From a virus, in IMG/VR virus record IMGVR_UViG_3300042542_005743, positions 1-28,155 of that record: 28,155 bases of DNA; one strand, 5' to 3'. This document shows, piece by piece, positions 21,933 to 28,155 of the stretch. The number at the start of each line of letters is the position of its first letter. Position 1 is the stretch's first letter. Under the pieces are notes generated by a model. That model was not told where the DNA came from. It saw nothing but the letters and a program-made list of their open reading frames with translations, and did not search any database. The position numbers and the translations under genes were made by a program.

Positions 21933-21965
21933 AAAGGGACCTTTCTACAAGGTCCCTTTTTTATT
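21933..21965 (+). terminator. Strong rho-independent terminator
   Basis: AAAGGGACCTT (21933-21943) pairs with AAGGTCCCTTT (21949-21959) around TCTAC, then a T-rich tract. It ends the structural gene and runs straight into the next late promoter. Confidence 0.93.
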
Positions 21966-21966
21966 T

Positions 21967-21974
21967 TGTAAATA
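21967..21974 (+). promoter_or_regulatory. Late promoter, leaderless start
   Basis: TGTAAATA ends six bases before the ATG at 21980. It directly follows a terminator, as at 5555, and there is no ribosome site. Confidence 0.62.
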
Positions 21975-21979
21975 CTCAT

Positions 21980-22522
21980 ATGCGTGAACATGGCTTAACT
22001 ATGCCCAATTATAACTTATCGGGCGATCTTCAATTCATCACAATTTATACATTGTTTGATATTACCAAAACAGGTGTACTCAAAATGTTCAATGCCGACA
22101 TTTCGGTATTCGTGGATGATGCAGACCAGTTGGTGAGAAATCGCACAGAGTGGGATCGTAGCAGAAACCAGCAAAGAAACTGGGAAACCATCATGCAGAT
22201 CGTTGGACTAAGAGCTCAACCCATTATGCTGGAAAACCCACAGAAAATCACTGATTTTTCTTTATCTGGATTGGGATTCGGTGAATCATACGGTGATTCC
22301 CAAACAGTTTGGGTCACAAGTTTTGCCACAGATCATGCTGATGTTTACTCTACCAGCACAGACCCAGTGGGACTATTAAAAACTGAAAGCACTTTTGTGC
22401 CCATGATCATGGGTCTGAAAGAATCAGCCAATATCACAAAATCCTGCATTATAGCTCAGGGTAGTGACGCCAACACAGTATTTGTAATAAATAATACATT
22501 GCCCACACAGTATGTAAAATAA
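21980..22522 (+). CDS. Conserved-looking late phage protein
   Basis: A 180-residue protein: MPNYNLSGDLQFITIYTLFD, split by ITKTGVLKMFNADIS, then QQRNWETIMQIVGLRAQP and a beta-rich C-terminus (SKSC-like ITKSCIIAQG, NTVFVINN). The R.RNQQRNWET stretch is distinctive. Probably a virion or assembly protein from its late promoter and its neighbours. No catalytic motif seen. Confidence 0.68.
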   Translation: MREHGLTMPNYNLSGDLQFITIYTLFDITKTGVLKMFNADISVFVDDADQLVRNRTEWDRSRNQQRNWETIMQIVGLRAQPIMLENPQKITDFSLSGLGFGESYGDSQTVWVTSFATDHADVYSTSTDPVGLLKTESTFVPMIMGLKESANITKSCIIAQGSDANTVFVINNTLPTQYVK

Positions 22523-22531
22523 AGGAGCACC

Positions 22532-22798
22532 ATGAGCACTACTGAAATTGAAAAAACCAATTTGGAAGCACATGCTGAGTTATGCGCTGAAAGATATATT
22601 AATCTTCAAGATAAGTTGGAAAACCTGGATACTCGGATGGATACCATTGAATGTAACATCAACGAGATCAAGACTTTAGTAAGTGAGATGAAGGATCAAC
22701 GAAATAAACAATTAATTGGATGGGGAGTGGGCATAATCGGCACTTTGATTGGTGCGGTGAGCTTTTTGGTTTATAATTTAATTAAACTCAAATCATAA
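22532..22798 (+). CDS. Small coiled-coil membrane protein
   Basis: An 88-residue protein. Residues 5-65 are a coiled coil (YINLQDKLENLDTRMDTIE, NINEIKTLVSEMKDQ), then one membrane span at about 66-85 (GWGVGIIGTLIGAVSFLVY) and a basic end. This plan resembles XhlA-like phage membrane proteins linked to lysis, but the match is only in outline. Ribosome site AAAGGAG at 22521-22527. Confidence 0.7.
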   Translation: MSTTEIEKTNLEAHAELCAERYINLQDKLENLDTRMDTIECNINEIKTLVSEMKDQRNKQLIGWGVGIIGTLIGAVSFLVYNLIKLKS

Positions 22799-22813
22799 AA
22801 ACCAATAGAGCAT

Positions 22814-22821
22814 GCTAAATA
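22814..22821 (+). promoter_or_regulatory. Late promoter
   Basis: GCTAAATA, 21 bases before the ATG at 22843, with CAGGAAA at 22828-22834 as a modest ribosome site. Confidence 0.6.
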
Positions 22822-22842
22822 CCAGAACAGGAAATATTTAAA

Positions 22843-23868
22843 ATGAAACTAGACGATCTTCAGATGCCCAAAACAGCAGAAGTGATGGCCAATTTGTTAA
22901 AAAAGCATCACGGTATTCAGATCCCGGTGGACAAAATCACTGGTGCTCAAGCTGGCGTTATGCTGGAAAATGTTCAGAAAAAACTAAATCAATTTCGTAA
23001 TACCCACGAAAGTCATGTAGCGGAAAAGAACAGTAACTATCTAGCATTGCTCATGGTGGAACAAACTTTGAAAACTGTGATCAAGGAAGATTCCGAATCA
23101 CCTGCTAAGATTATTGGAAAAGCTGCTTGGGCAGCCACAAAGGGCGCCGCTGGAAAAATTCGCAGACAAATACCGGGACAGAGTTATGGTACACATCACT
23201 TATCTGCCACTGATGTTGTTGATAGGTTCAAAACAGCTCGAGAAAAAGACAGGGGAAGTCAGGCAGTGGCAGGCACTAGGTCAGTTGATGCATTGAATGC
23301 CATGGCTAATGCCAGCGACATTGATCCCAGAACCATTCAAAGCATAGTAAAATCAGCTAATCGTAATCCCAAGAAGATTAGTCCCCAGGATGCTGAGATG
23401 TTATTGAATATTGTAACTAAAACTCTCAAACAGAGACAACTTTCGGAATCTGTGGATCTCATGGAAAGTTCTGTGGGCGAAGCTGAAGTTGTGTTGGCTG
23501 CCAAGGACATGGTAGATCGCTTGCAGGACATGGTGGAAACACTGGGTAAAATGGTAAACGAAGAATTGCCTGCTCTGAGTGAAACAATACGCGACACTAT
23601 GAGTCCAGAACAAGCTGAGTCATTTGTGACCAGTGCCACTGACGCCATCAATGCAGCATTGGAAAATATCCGCGAAACTAAAAATTCATTGGATTCAGCA
23701 ACCCGAGCCCTTGCTGGTGAAGAACCATTGGAACCAGAACCAACAGATGATGGCGTTGAGACAGCACCTGAACTGGGCACTGATGAAACAGGATCCGAAG
23801 AAGTTCCTGCGGAAACTGAACCAGCAGAAATGCCCAAACCTGAACCCATGGGTCGTGCAAAAAGATAA
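22843..23868 (+). CDS. Structural or scaffold-type protein with acidic tail
   Basis: A 341-residue protein. The N-terminal 70 residues (MPKTAEVMANLLKKHHGIQI, split by VDKITGAQAGVMLENV, then SNYLALLMVEQTL) and the helical domain near 215-290 (AEVVLAAKDMVDRLQDM, LPALSETIRDTMSPEQAESF) resemble a protein of marine T4-like phages usually listed as structural. The last 50 residues are Glu/Pro-rich, ending in a basic GRAKR. Scaffold/core proteins often have such tails; this is inference. The next gene shares the tail style. Confidence 0.65.
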   Translation: MKLDDLQMPKTAEVMANLLKKHHGIQIPVDKITGAQAGVMLENVQKKLNQFRNTHESHVAEKNSNYLALLMVEQTLKTVIKEDSESPAKIIGKAAWAATKGAAGKIRRQIPGQSYGTHHLSATDVVDRFKTAREKDRGSQAVAGTRSVDALNAMANASDIDPRTIQSIVKSANRNPKKISPQDAEMLLNIVTKTLKQRQLSESVDLMESSVGEAEVVLAAKDMVDRLQDMVETLGKMVNEELPALSETIRDTMSPEQAESFVTSATDAINAALENIRETKNSLDSATRALAGEEPLEPEPTDDGVETAPELGTDETGSEEVPAETEPAEMPKPEPMGRAKR

Positions 23869-23880
23869 CAAGAGGTAGCG

Positions 23881-24360
23881 ATGCCCACATTCACTCCAGA
23901 TAAGAATACTCGAACCAAAATTATTGCATTACTCACCTTATGGGGTAAGAATCTGGATCAAAAACATCATCATCACGGTAAGTTACATAAATCCAAACTC
24001 AAAACACGATATATGATCCAGATGATGAATAACTTACCCGGAGCACCGATTACTTTTGACATTCTAAAAAAATACTGGGAAAATGATTCAGTTATCCAGA
24101 GTCGCATAGCTGACCTAAACAAAGACACAGTTACATATAATACAGGTGAGCAGGATCAAGTACCTGAAACAGAACCCATTGAAGAACCAGATGCTTCTGA
24201 AGTTCCAGCTGAACCCGAAATGGTCGAACCAGAACCCCAGCCTGAACCTGAACCAATGCCACAGCCTGCTGCTCCTGAGCAACCAGAAGACACGTTGCCT
24301 GGAAGTCGTTCTATTGTAGCACAGATGGCTAAACGTGCCAAAGGCCGTGCTATGAGATAG
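23881..24360 (+). CDS. Hypothetical protein with Glu/Pro-rich region and basic end
   Basis: A 159-residue protein. Residues 1-90 are basic and helical with a HHHH run (QKHHHHGKLHKSKLKTR). Residues 92-140 are Glu/Pro repeats (PEMVEPEPQPEPEPMPQP), then a basic end (AKRAKGRAMR). The design echoes the gene before it, and the two may work together in head assembly. Ribosome site AAGAGG just upstream. Confidence 0.62.
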   Translation: MPTFTPDKNTRTKIIALLTLWGKNLDQKHHHHGKLHKSKLKTRYMIQMMNNLPGAPITFDILKKYWENDSVIQSRIADLNKDTVTYNTGEQDQVPETEPIEEPDASEVPAEPEMVEPEPQPEPEPMPQPAAPEQPEDTLPGSRSIVAQMAKRAKGRAMR

Positions 24361-24370
24361 TTAGTAAGTA

Positions 24371-24379
24371 TGTTATAAT
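24371..24379 (+). promoter_or_regulatory. Extended -10 promoter
   Basis: TGTTATAAT is a perfect extended -10 box. Start near 24386 leaves about seven bases before the ATG at 24393, with no ribosome site. No clear -35. Confidence 0.6.
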
Positions 24380-24392
24380 AAACATTATTTAG

Positions 24393-25085
24393 ATGATTAT
24401 TAATAAGTTTGACTATCACCATTATGAACGTGAACATTCGGATGGATCCAGAAAATATGTAACTCCCACTGGGAGATTATACAGTGTTACCACTATATTG
24501 GAAAAAACCAAGCCAGACGAGCAAAAGCGGGCTCTTATGGAGTGGAAACGACGTGTGGGCGAACAGCAAGCTCAACAAATCACCACTGAAGCAGCCAATC
24601 GAGGAACCCGGATGCATCGGTTTCTGGAACAATATCTCACTGAAGATACAATTCGTGATCCCGGTTCCAACCCTTATAGTCAACAAAGTCATCGCATGGC
24701 TAACTTGATTGCCGAAAAGTATTTGAAACCCAATTGTGGTGAAATTTATGGCAATGAAGTAAATTTATATTACCCAGATCTGTACGCTGGCACCACAGAT
24801 TGTGTAGCTGAATGGCAAGGACAGTTAAGCATAGTGGATTTCAAACAAACCAACAAACCCAAGAAAGAGTCTTTTATAGAAGACTATTTTAATCAATTAG
24901 CAGCGTACATTTTAGCACATGATTATTTGTTTGAAACTAATATTAAAACTGGTGTGATTTTGATGTGCAGTCAAAACTATGAATTGCAACATTGGGTTAT
25001 AACCGGTGATAAACTTGAATATTATAAAACACAGTGGGCACGCCGCGTTGAAAAATTTTATCAATTAAACACCAGTCTCAGGTAA
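24393..25085 (+). CDS. PD-(D/E)XK nuclease (RecB/Cas4-like exonuclease)
   Basis: A 230-residue nuclease with RecB-type motifs: NRGTRMHRFLE (H75), GNEVNLYYPDL (E122), AGTTDCVAE (D136), IVDFKQTN (D149 and K151), then YFNQLAAYILA, the Q...Y helix. By family it cuts or resects DNA with two metal ions, perhaps in host DNA breakdown or recombination. Transcribed from a short-leader extended -10 promoter. The C-terminus WARRVEKFYQL is echoed in a decayed fragment 200 bases downstream. Confidence 0.85.
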   Translation: MIINKFDYHHYEREHSDGSRKYVTPTGRLYSVTTILEKTKPDEQKRALMEWKRRVGEQQAQQITTEAANRGTRMHRFLEQYLTEDTIRDPGSNPYSQQSHRMANLIAEKYLKPNCGEIYGNEVNLYYPDLYAGTTDCVAEWQGQLSIVDFKQTNKPKKESFIEDYFNQLAAYILAHDYLFETNIKTGVILMCSQNYELQHWVITGDKLEYYKTQWARRVEKFYQLNTSLR

Positions 25086-25164
25086 TGAACAATTTTTATG
25101 ATATCTATTAAAAATTCTTTTGTTAATTATTTTTTGACAAGATAAACAGCAAATCAGTGGTTGA

Positions 25165-25287
25165 TTTTTTTGCATTAATGAAAGATTTTGTTTGTGCTCG
25201 CTGCTACATTTCTTTCCAGTTAATGATTCAGAATTTGAAAAATACAGTTTGCTTTGGAGTGAGCGAGTAAATCAGTTTTATAGCTAA
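25165..25287 (+). pseudogene. Remnant of a second PD-(D/E)XK nuclease C-terminus
   Basis: After a stop at 25162-25164 one frame reads, up to a TAA at 25285, a sequence ending FPVNDSEFEKYSLLWSERVNQFYS in two parts: VNDSEFEKYS and LLWSERVNQFYS. This lines up with the end of the gene at 24393 (ITGDKLEYYK, TQWARRVEKFYQ), including a shared CS further upstream. No start codon or catalytic motif remains. I read it as the tail of a displaced or duplicated nuclease gene. The rest of the 223-base gap (25086-25164) is A/T-rich with a lone TTGACA and no -10. Confidence 0.5.
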
Positions 25288-25290
25288 ATA
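25283..25290 (+). promoter_or_regulatory. Late promoter
   Basis: GCTAAATA overlaps the stop codon of the nuclease remnant. CAAGGA at 25296-25301 is the ribosome site for the ATG at 25309. Confidence 0.62.
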
Positions 25291-25308
25291 AGACACAAGG
25301 ACAACAAC

Positions 25309-25815
25309 ATGGCTGTAACTCAAATTTCCAAAATTCAGGTTCGCAGGGGCAGACAGGAAAATCTGCCACAATTGGCAGCTGGAGAACTGGGTTGGGCGAT
25401 AGATACCCAACAACTTTATATTGGTAATGGATCTTTTGAACAAGGTGCTCCCAATGAAGGCAATACCGAAATTCTCACAGAATTCAGCAACACTGGCGCA
25501 TCTTTTCAAACTCAAACTTTAACTGATGATACTTCATCAGCCACTGAATTTTACAGTTTTAACAAAACTTCCTATCCGGCTGGTGTTATAAATTACAGCA
25601 TTGTTCGTGATGGGGTATATTTGACGGGTGATATTCAGTATGCATACGATGGTGTAATTGCTGACACGATATCCATAACCAATAGTTCCACTGGTGGTTC
25701 ACTAGGCATAACTATTAGTGCGAATGTATCTGGAGAACTCATTGTGTTTAAATACACATCTACCAGTACCGGATATGATGCTTTAATCAGATTTAGGAAA
25801 ATCAATTACTTTTAA
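25309..25815 (+). CDS. Tail-fibre-type protein
   Basis: A 168-residue protein. The front is the fibre module: KIQVRRGRQENLPQLAAGE, then LGWAIDTQQLYIGNG, close to the N-terminal domain of phage tropism/fibre proteins. The rest (NYSIVRDGVYLTGDIQYA, LGITISANVSGELIVFK) is beta-rich and may be a small receptor-binding domain. Late promoter. It lies far from the main fibre block, next to a nuclease remnant, so it may have been inserted here. Confidence 0.75.
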   Translation: MAVTQISKIQVRRGRQENLPQLAAGELGWAIDTQQLYIGNGSFEQGAPNEGNTEILTEFSNTGASFQTQTLTDDTSSATEFYSFNKTSYPAGVINYSIVRDGVYLTGDIQYAYDGVIADTISITNSSTGGSLGITISANVSGELIVFKYTSTSTGYDALIRFRKINYF

Positions 25816-25818
25816 TCT

Positions 25819-26268
25819 ATGTACTGGTATGCACCCATAGAACAAAAAATTCTGGAGTGGAGAAGATTTCGGAAAAATCTTCACACATATGAATTAATGG
25901 AATACAGATTACTGACTGTGCAACAGTGGTGGTTGAATGCACCCACTAGGCGTGTGAGTCTGCTCAATGATGACCACACTCGATGGCCCAGTCCTTGGCA
26001 GATTTTTGATAACCTCAGTTATTGTGATTTGACCAAAGCTCTGGGAATGTTTTATACTTGTGCTTTGTGTCCAGATATACGAAAACACGGGGTGCGGTTG
26101 AAATTACTATATAACATAGCTGGCGAAAGAGTCAGCATAGTTGATATAGACAATGGAAAATATGTTCTTAATTTCAATGACGAACAGATAGTAAATACTG
26201 ACTCCATAAGCATTGAATATCAACTCAGCACTGAATTAATACCAGAAAATTTTAAAACATTAGAATAG
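25819..26268 (+). CDS. Conserved-looking phage protein of unknown function
   Basis: A 149-residue protein with TVQQWWLNAPTRRVSLLND, WPSPWQIFDNLSYCDLTKALGM and FYTCALCPD, then beta strands (ERVSIVDIDNGKYVLNF). The WW.NAP...WP.PW....YCDL.KALGM outline is likely a family signature, but I cannot name a function. It starts three bases after the fibre gene stop and ends 13 bases before nrdA. Confidence 0.7.
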   Translation: MYWYAPIEQKILEWRRFRKNLHTYELMEYRLLTVQQWWLNAPTRRVSLLNDDHTRWPSPWQIFDNLSYCDLTKALGMFYTCALCPDIRKHGVRLKLLYNIAGERVSIVDIDNGKYVLNFNDEQIVNTDSISIEYQLSTELIPENFKTLE

Positions 26269-26281
26269 CAAGGCGAATCAA

Positions 26282-27919
26282 ATGAGTCAAATATATGTTA
26301 CCAAACGTGATGGCCGTAGAGAGCCATTGGATCTGGAAAAACTACATCGTGTGGTTTTTTGGGGTTGTGAGGGAATTACCGGCGTAAGTCCCAGCGAGGT
26401 GGAAATTCGAAGCAGTCTTCAATTTTATGATGGAATAAAAACCACTGATGTGCAGGAAATGCTAATCAAAAGTGCAGCTGACCTGATTAGCGAAGAATCA
26501 CCAAATTATCAGAATGTGGCTGGTAGACTGATTAATTATCATTTGCGTAAAGAAGTTTACGGTCAGTATGAACCCTGGCACATCAAGAAGATTGTGCAAC
26601 AGAATGTTCAGATGGGATTTTATGATGCTCAATTGGTATCTGCCTATTCAGATGAAGAGTGGGATCGAATCAATTCCATGATCCGTCATGAGCGTGACAA
26701 TGACATGGCCTATGTGGGTATGGAGCAGATGCGTGGTAAGTATCTGGTACAAAATCGTGTAACCCAACAAATTTACGAAACACCGCAGGTGTGTTATATT
26801 CTGATTGCTGCGACTCTGTTTCAGAACTATCCTGCAGAAACTCGTTTACACTGGGTTAAAGAATATTACGAGGCTATCAGTACTCATCTAATCAGCTTGC
26901 CCACGCCAGTGATGGCTGGAGTGAGAACCAACCAGAGACAATTTAGCAGTTGTGTGCTGGTAGAAACCGGTGACAGCTTGGACAGCATCAATGCCACCAC
27001 CAGTGCTATTGTGAGATATGTGAGTCAAAAAGCTGGTATTGGTATTGGCGGTGGACGTATTCGAGCACTCAAGTCGCCCATTCGCAATGGTGATGCTTAT
27101 CACACGGGTGTTATTCCCTTCTATAAGCTGTTTCAGAGTGCAGTGAAGAGTTGCAGTCAGGGCGGAGTCCGCAATGGTTCAGCCACACTGTATTACCCAA
27201 TCTGGCATCTGGAAGTGGAAGATCTGTTGGTGCTTAAAAACAACAAAGGCACAGAAGACAACCGAATTCGTCAGATGGATTACGGTGTGCAGTTTAACAA
27301 AGTGATGTATGAACGTTTACTGAGCGGAGGTAACATCACACTGTTCAGTCCCAGCGACGTACCAGGTTTGTATGATGCATTTTTTGCTGACACAGAGGAA
27401 TTTCGTCGTTTGTATACACAGGCTGAAGCTAACCCGGCCGTCAGAAAGAAAACTGTGAAGGCATCAGAACTGTTCAGTCAGTTTGCTCAGGAACGCAAAG
27501 ACACTGGCCGCATATATCTGCAGAATGTGGATCATGCCAATAGTCACAGCCCATTTGACCCTGCTGTTGCACCCATCAAACAAAGTAATCTGTGTCTAAC
27601 CGGTGACACGCTAATTGATGTTCAATACCCCACCGGCAAACAGGAACAGATAGATTTACAGAGTTTTGTGGAACGGTGGGAATTGGGTGGCATGAATGGT
27701 GTTAAAGTTAAGAGTTATGACTCAAATACTGGCCGTATTGTGTGGTGCGATGTATCCGCAGCAGCCCAGACTGGAACTGCTACTGAGATGATCGAAATAC
27801 AAGATGAAAAAGGTCATGTTGTTGTTTGTACTCCTGAACATCAAATATATACTCGAAACCGGGGGTATGTAATGGCGAAAGATTTGCAGGAAACTGACGA
27901 GTTATGTGTTGAAATGTGA
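26282..27919 (+). CDS. nrdA: NrdA N-terminal part fused to the N-half of a split intein
   Basis: A 545-residue product. Residues 1-437 are class Ia ribonucleotide reductase alpha subunit, very like E. coli NrdA: an ATP-cone at 1-90, FSSCVLVETGDSLDSINAT with the redox-active C224, KAGIGIGGGRIRAL, KSCSQGGVRNG, and DVPGLYDAFFAD. The enzyme makes deoxynucleotides for phage replication. At PIKQSNL the NrdA sequence stops where the catalytic Cys (E. coli C439) should follow, and an intein begins. A stop codon follows 108 residues later, so a full enzyme needs trans-splicing with a C-intein plus NrdA C-terminus, expected beyond the window. Confidence 0.92.
   Translation: MSQIYVTKRDGRREPLDLEKLHRVVFWGCEGITGVSPSEVEIRSSLQFYDGIKTTDVQEMLIKSAADLISEESPNYQNVAGRLINYHLRKEVYGQYEPWHIKKIVQQNVQMGFYDAQLVSAYSDEEWDRINSMIRHERDNDMAYVGMEQMRGKYLVQNRVTQQIYETPQVCYILIAATLFQNYPAETRLHWVKEYYEAISTHLISLPTPVMAGVRTNQRQFSSCVLVETGDSLDSINATTSAIVRYVSQKAGIGIGGGRIRALKSPIRNGDAYHTGVIPFYKLFQSAVKSCSQGGVRNGSATLYYPIWHLEVEDLLVLKNNKGTEDNRIRQMDYGVQFNKVMYERLLSGGNITLFSPSDVPGLYDAFFADTEEFRRLYTQAEANPAVRKKTVKASELFSQFAQERKDTGRIYLQNVDHANSHSPFDPAVAPIKQSNLCLTGDTLIDVQYPTGKQEQIDLQSFVERWELGGMNGVKVKSYDSNTGRIVWCDVSAAAQTGTATEMIEIQDEKGHVVVCTPEHQIYTRNRGYVMAKDLQETDELCVEM
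27593..27919 (+). mobile_element. N-terminal half of a split intein (in NrdA)
   Basis: 108 residues. Block A is CLTGDTLIDV with the nucleophile Cys1; block B is VVVCTPEHQIYTRNRGYV, containing TPEH for the TxxH motif, then KDLQETDEL. No endonuclease domain or C-terminal HN block is present before the stop, so it is the N fragment only. Insertion is directly before the NrdA thiyl-radical cysteine, which would be the +1 nucleophile in splicing (inferred). Confidence 0.85.
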
Positions 27920-27927
27920 TTACTTGG

Positions 27928-27935
27928 CATAAATA
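27928..27935 (+). promoter_or_regulatory. Late promoter of the homing endonuclease
   Basis: CATAAATA, followed by AGAAGGA at 27941-27947 and the ATG at 27956. Late control of an endonuclease inside an otherwise earlier-class gene matches the way some T4 intron endonucleases are regulated. Confidence 0.6.
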
Positions 27936-27955
27936 CATTTAGAAGGATGTATTGA

Positions 27956-28155
27956 ATGTCATTTAAGTCAGCGTACAAAGATATTATAGACAAGGCCAAA
28001 GCGGAAGACAGGGTCAAAAACAGTAAAATCTATTACGAGAGACATCATATTGTGCCAGATTTCTTGTTTAAAAATCGTTCTAGAAAAGGTCCAAGTGGCC
28101 ATTTAGACGGTGACCCTAATTCTGAAGAAAATTTGATTTTATTGACATTTCAAGA
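27956..28155 (+). CDS. HNH homing endonuclease (3' end outside window)
   Basis: At least 66 residues. After a basic helix (FKSAYKDIIDKAKAEDR) it shows YYERHHIVPDF, then FKNRSRKGPSGHLDGDPNSEE and NLILLTFQ, split here by the loop. The HHIVP and N..LLT parts are the HNH core of a phage free-standing endonuclease family. It lies between the N-intein stop and the expected C-intein, so it interrupts the fractured nrdA gene and likely spreads the element. Confidence 0.82.
   Translation, partial: MSFKSAYKDIIDKAKAEDRVKNSKIYYERHHIVPDFLFKNRSRKGPSGHLDGDPNSEENLILLTFQ

Noticed and set aside
23337-23936. 199-codon minus-strand frame opposite the acidic-tail protein
   Set aside because: Ser/Val-rich shadow of the Glu/Pro codons; no motif or promoter.
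25134-25139. TTGACA in the gap after the nuclease gene as a promoter
   Set aside because: No -10 box at suitable spacing and no gene start nearby.
25179-25272. Thirty-codon frame starting ATG with a CARC motif
   Set aside because: No ribosome site or promoter, and the overlapping frame matches a nuclease C-terminus, which explains the open reading better.
1-28155. tRNA or rRNA genes
   Set aside because: I saw no cloverleaf with the GTTC-type T-arm plus matching acceptor stem; a covariance-model scan would be needed to exclude them fully.

Overview
The window is a 28 kb piece of a tailed-phage genome related to phage T4. It carries the T4 replication and recombination set (UvsX, a UvsY-like mediator, UvsW, primase gp61, helicase gp41). 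It also has a phage class Ia NrdA, collagen-like and repetitive tail-fibre genes, and many copies of the T4-type late promoter (TATAAATA and relatives). There are no bacterial housekeeping genes, rRNA or recognisable tRNA. Almost every gene is on the + strand, and genes are packed with ATGA or TAATG overlaps. The host is not shown directly. Sigma70-type promoters and a c-type cytochrome with a membrane leader suggest a Gram-negative bacterium with cytochrome c maturation, possibly an aquatic proteobacterium (inference).

Layout: 1-2168 holds uvsX (5' end cut), an acidic small gene, a uvsY-like gene and a free-standing HNH endonuclease. 2186-4376 is a nursery of small genes with two tandem paralogue families (three WGR-like proteins, three 'LCYAQ...DKYIFF' proteins). 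4492-5555 is a self-contained AAA+ ATPase cassette with its own promoter and a perfect terminator. 5568-9944 carries a small late gene, a predicted c-type cytochrome, an unknown 365-aa gene, uvsW, and a third three-member family of Trp-rich proteins. 9996-11885 has conserved phage genes, including a zinc-finger protein and a 195-aa miniature relative of the DNA polymerase III alpha (DnaE) catalytic core. 11879-12256 is the only minus-strand gene. 12277-17696 is a tail-fibre/adhesin block driven by late promoters. 17776-20391 is the primase/helicase block. 20420-24360 is a head/virion-type late block. 24393-26268 has a PD-(D/E)XK nuclease, the fossil tail of a second copy, and another fibre gene. 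26282 to the end is nrdA, broken at the catalytic-cysteine site by the N-half of a split intein and followed by a homing-endonuclease gene.

The strongest unexpected signals are: (1) a phage-encoded monohaem cytochrome c; (2) a mini-DnaE protein that appears to keep all three catalytic aspartates; (3) repeated placement of both sigma70-type and late promoters so that the predicted RNA starts at, or within a few bases of, the start codon, suggesting routine leaderless mRNAs; (4) a split NrdA intein with an inserted endonuclease; and (5) a hairpin that would hide a ribosome site on read-through RNA but not on RNA from a promoter lying inside the hairpin. All functional statements rest on motif reading by eye; no searches or alignments were run.
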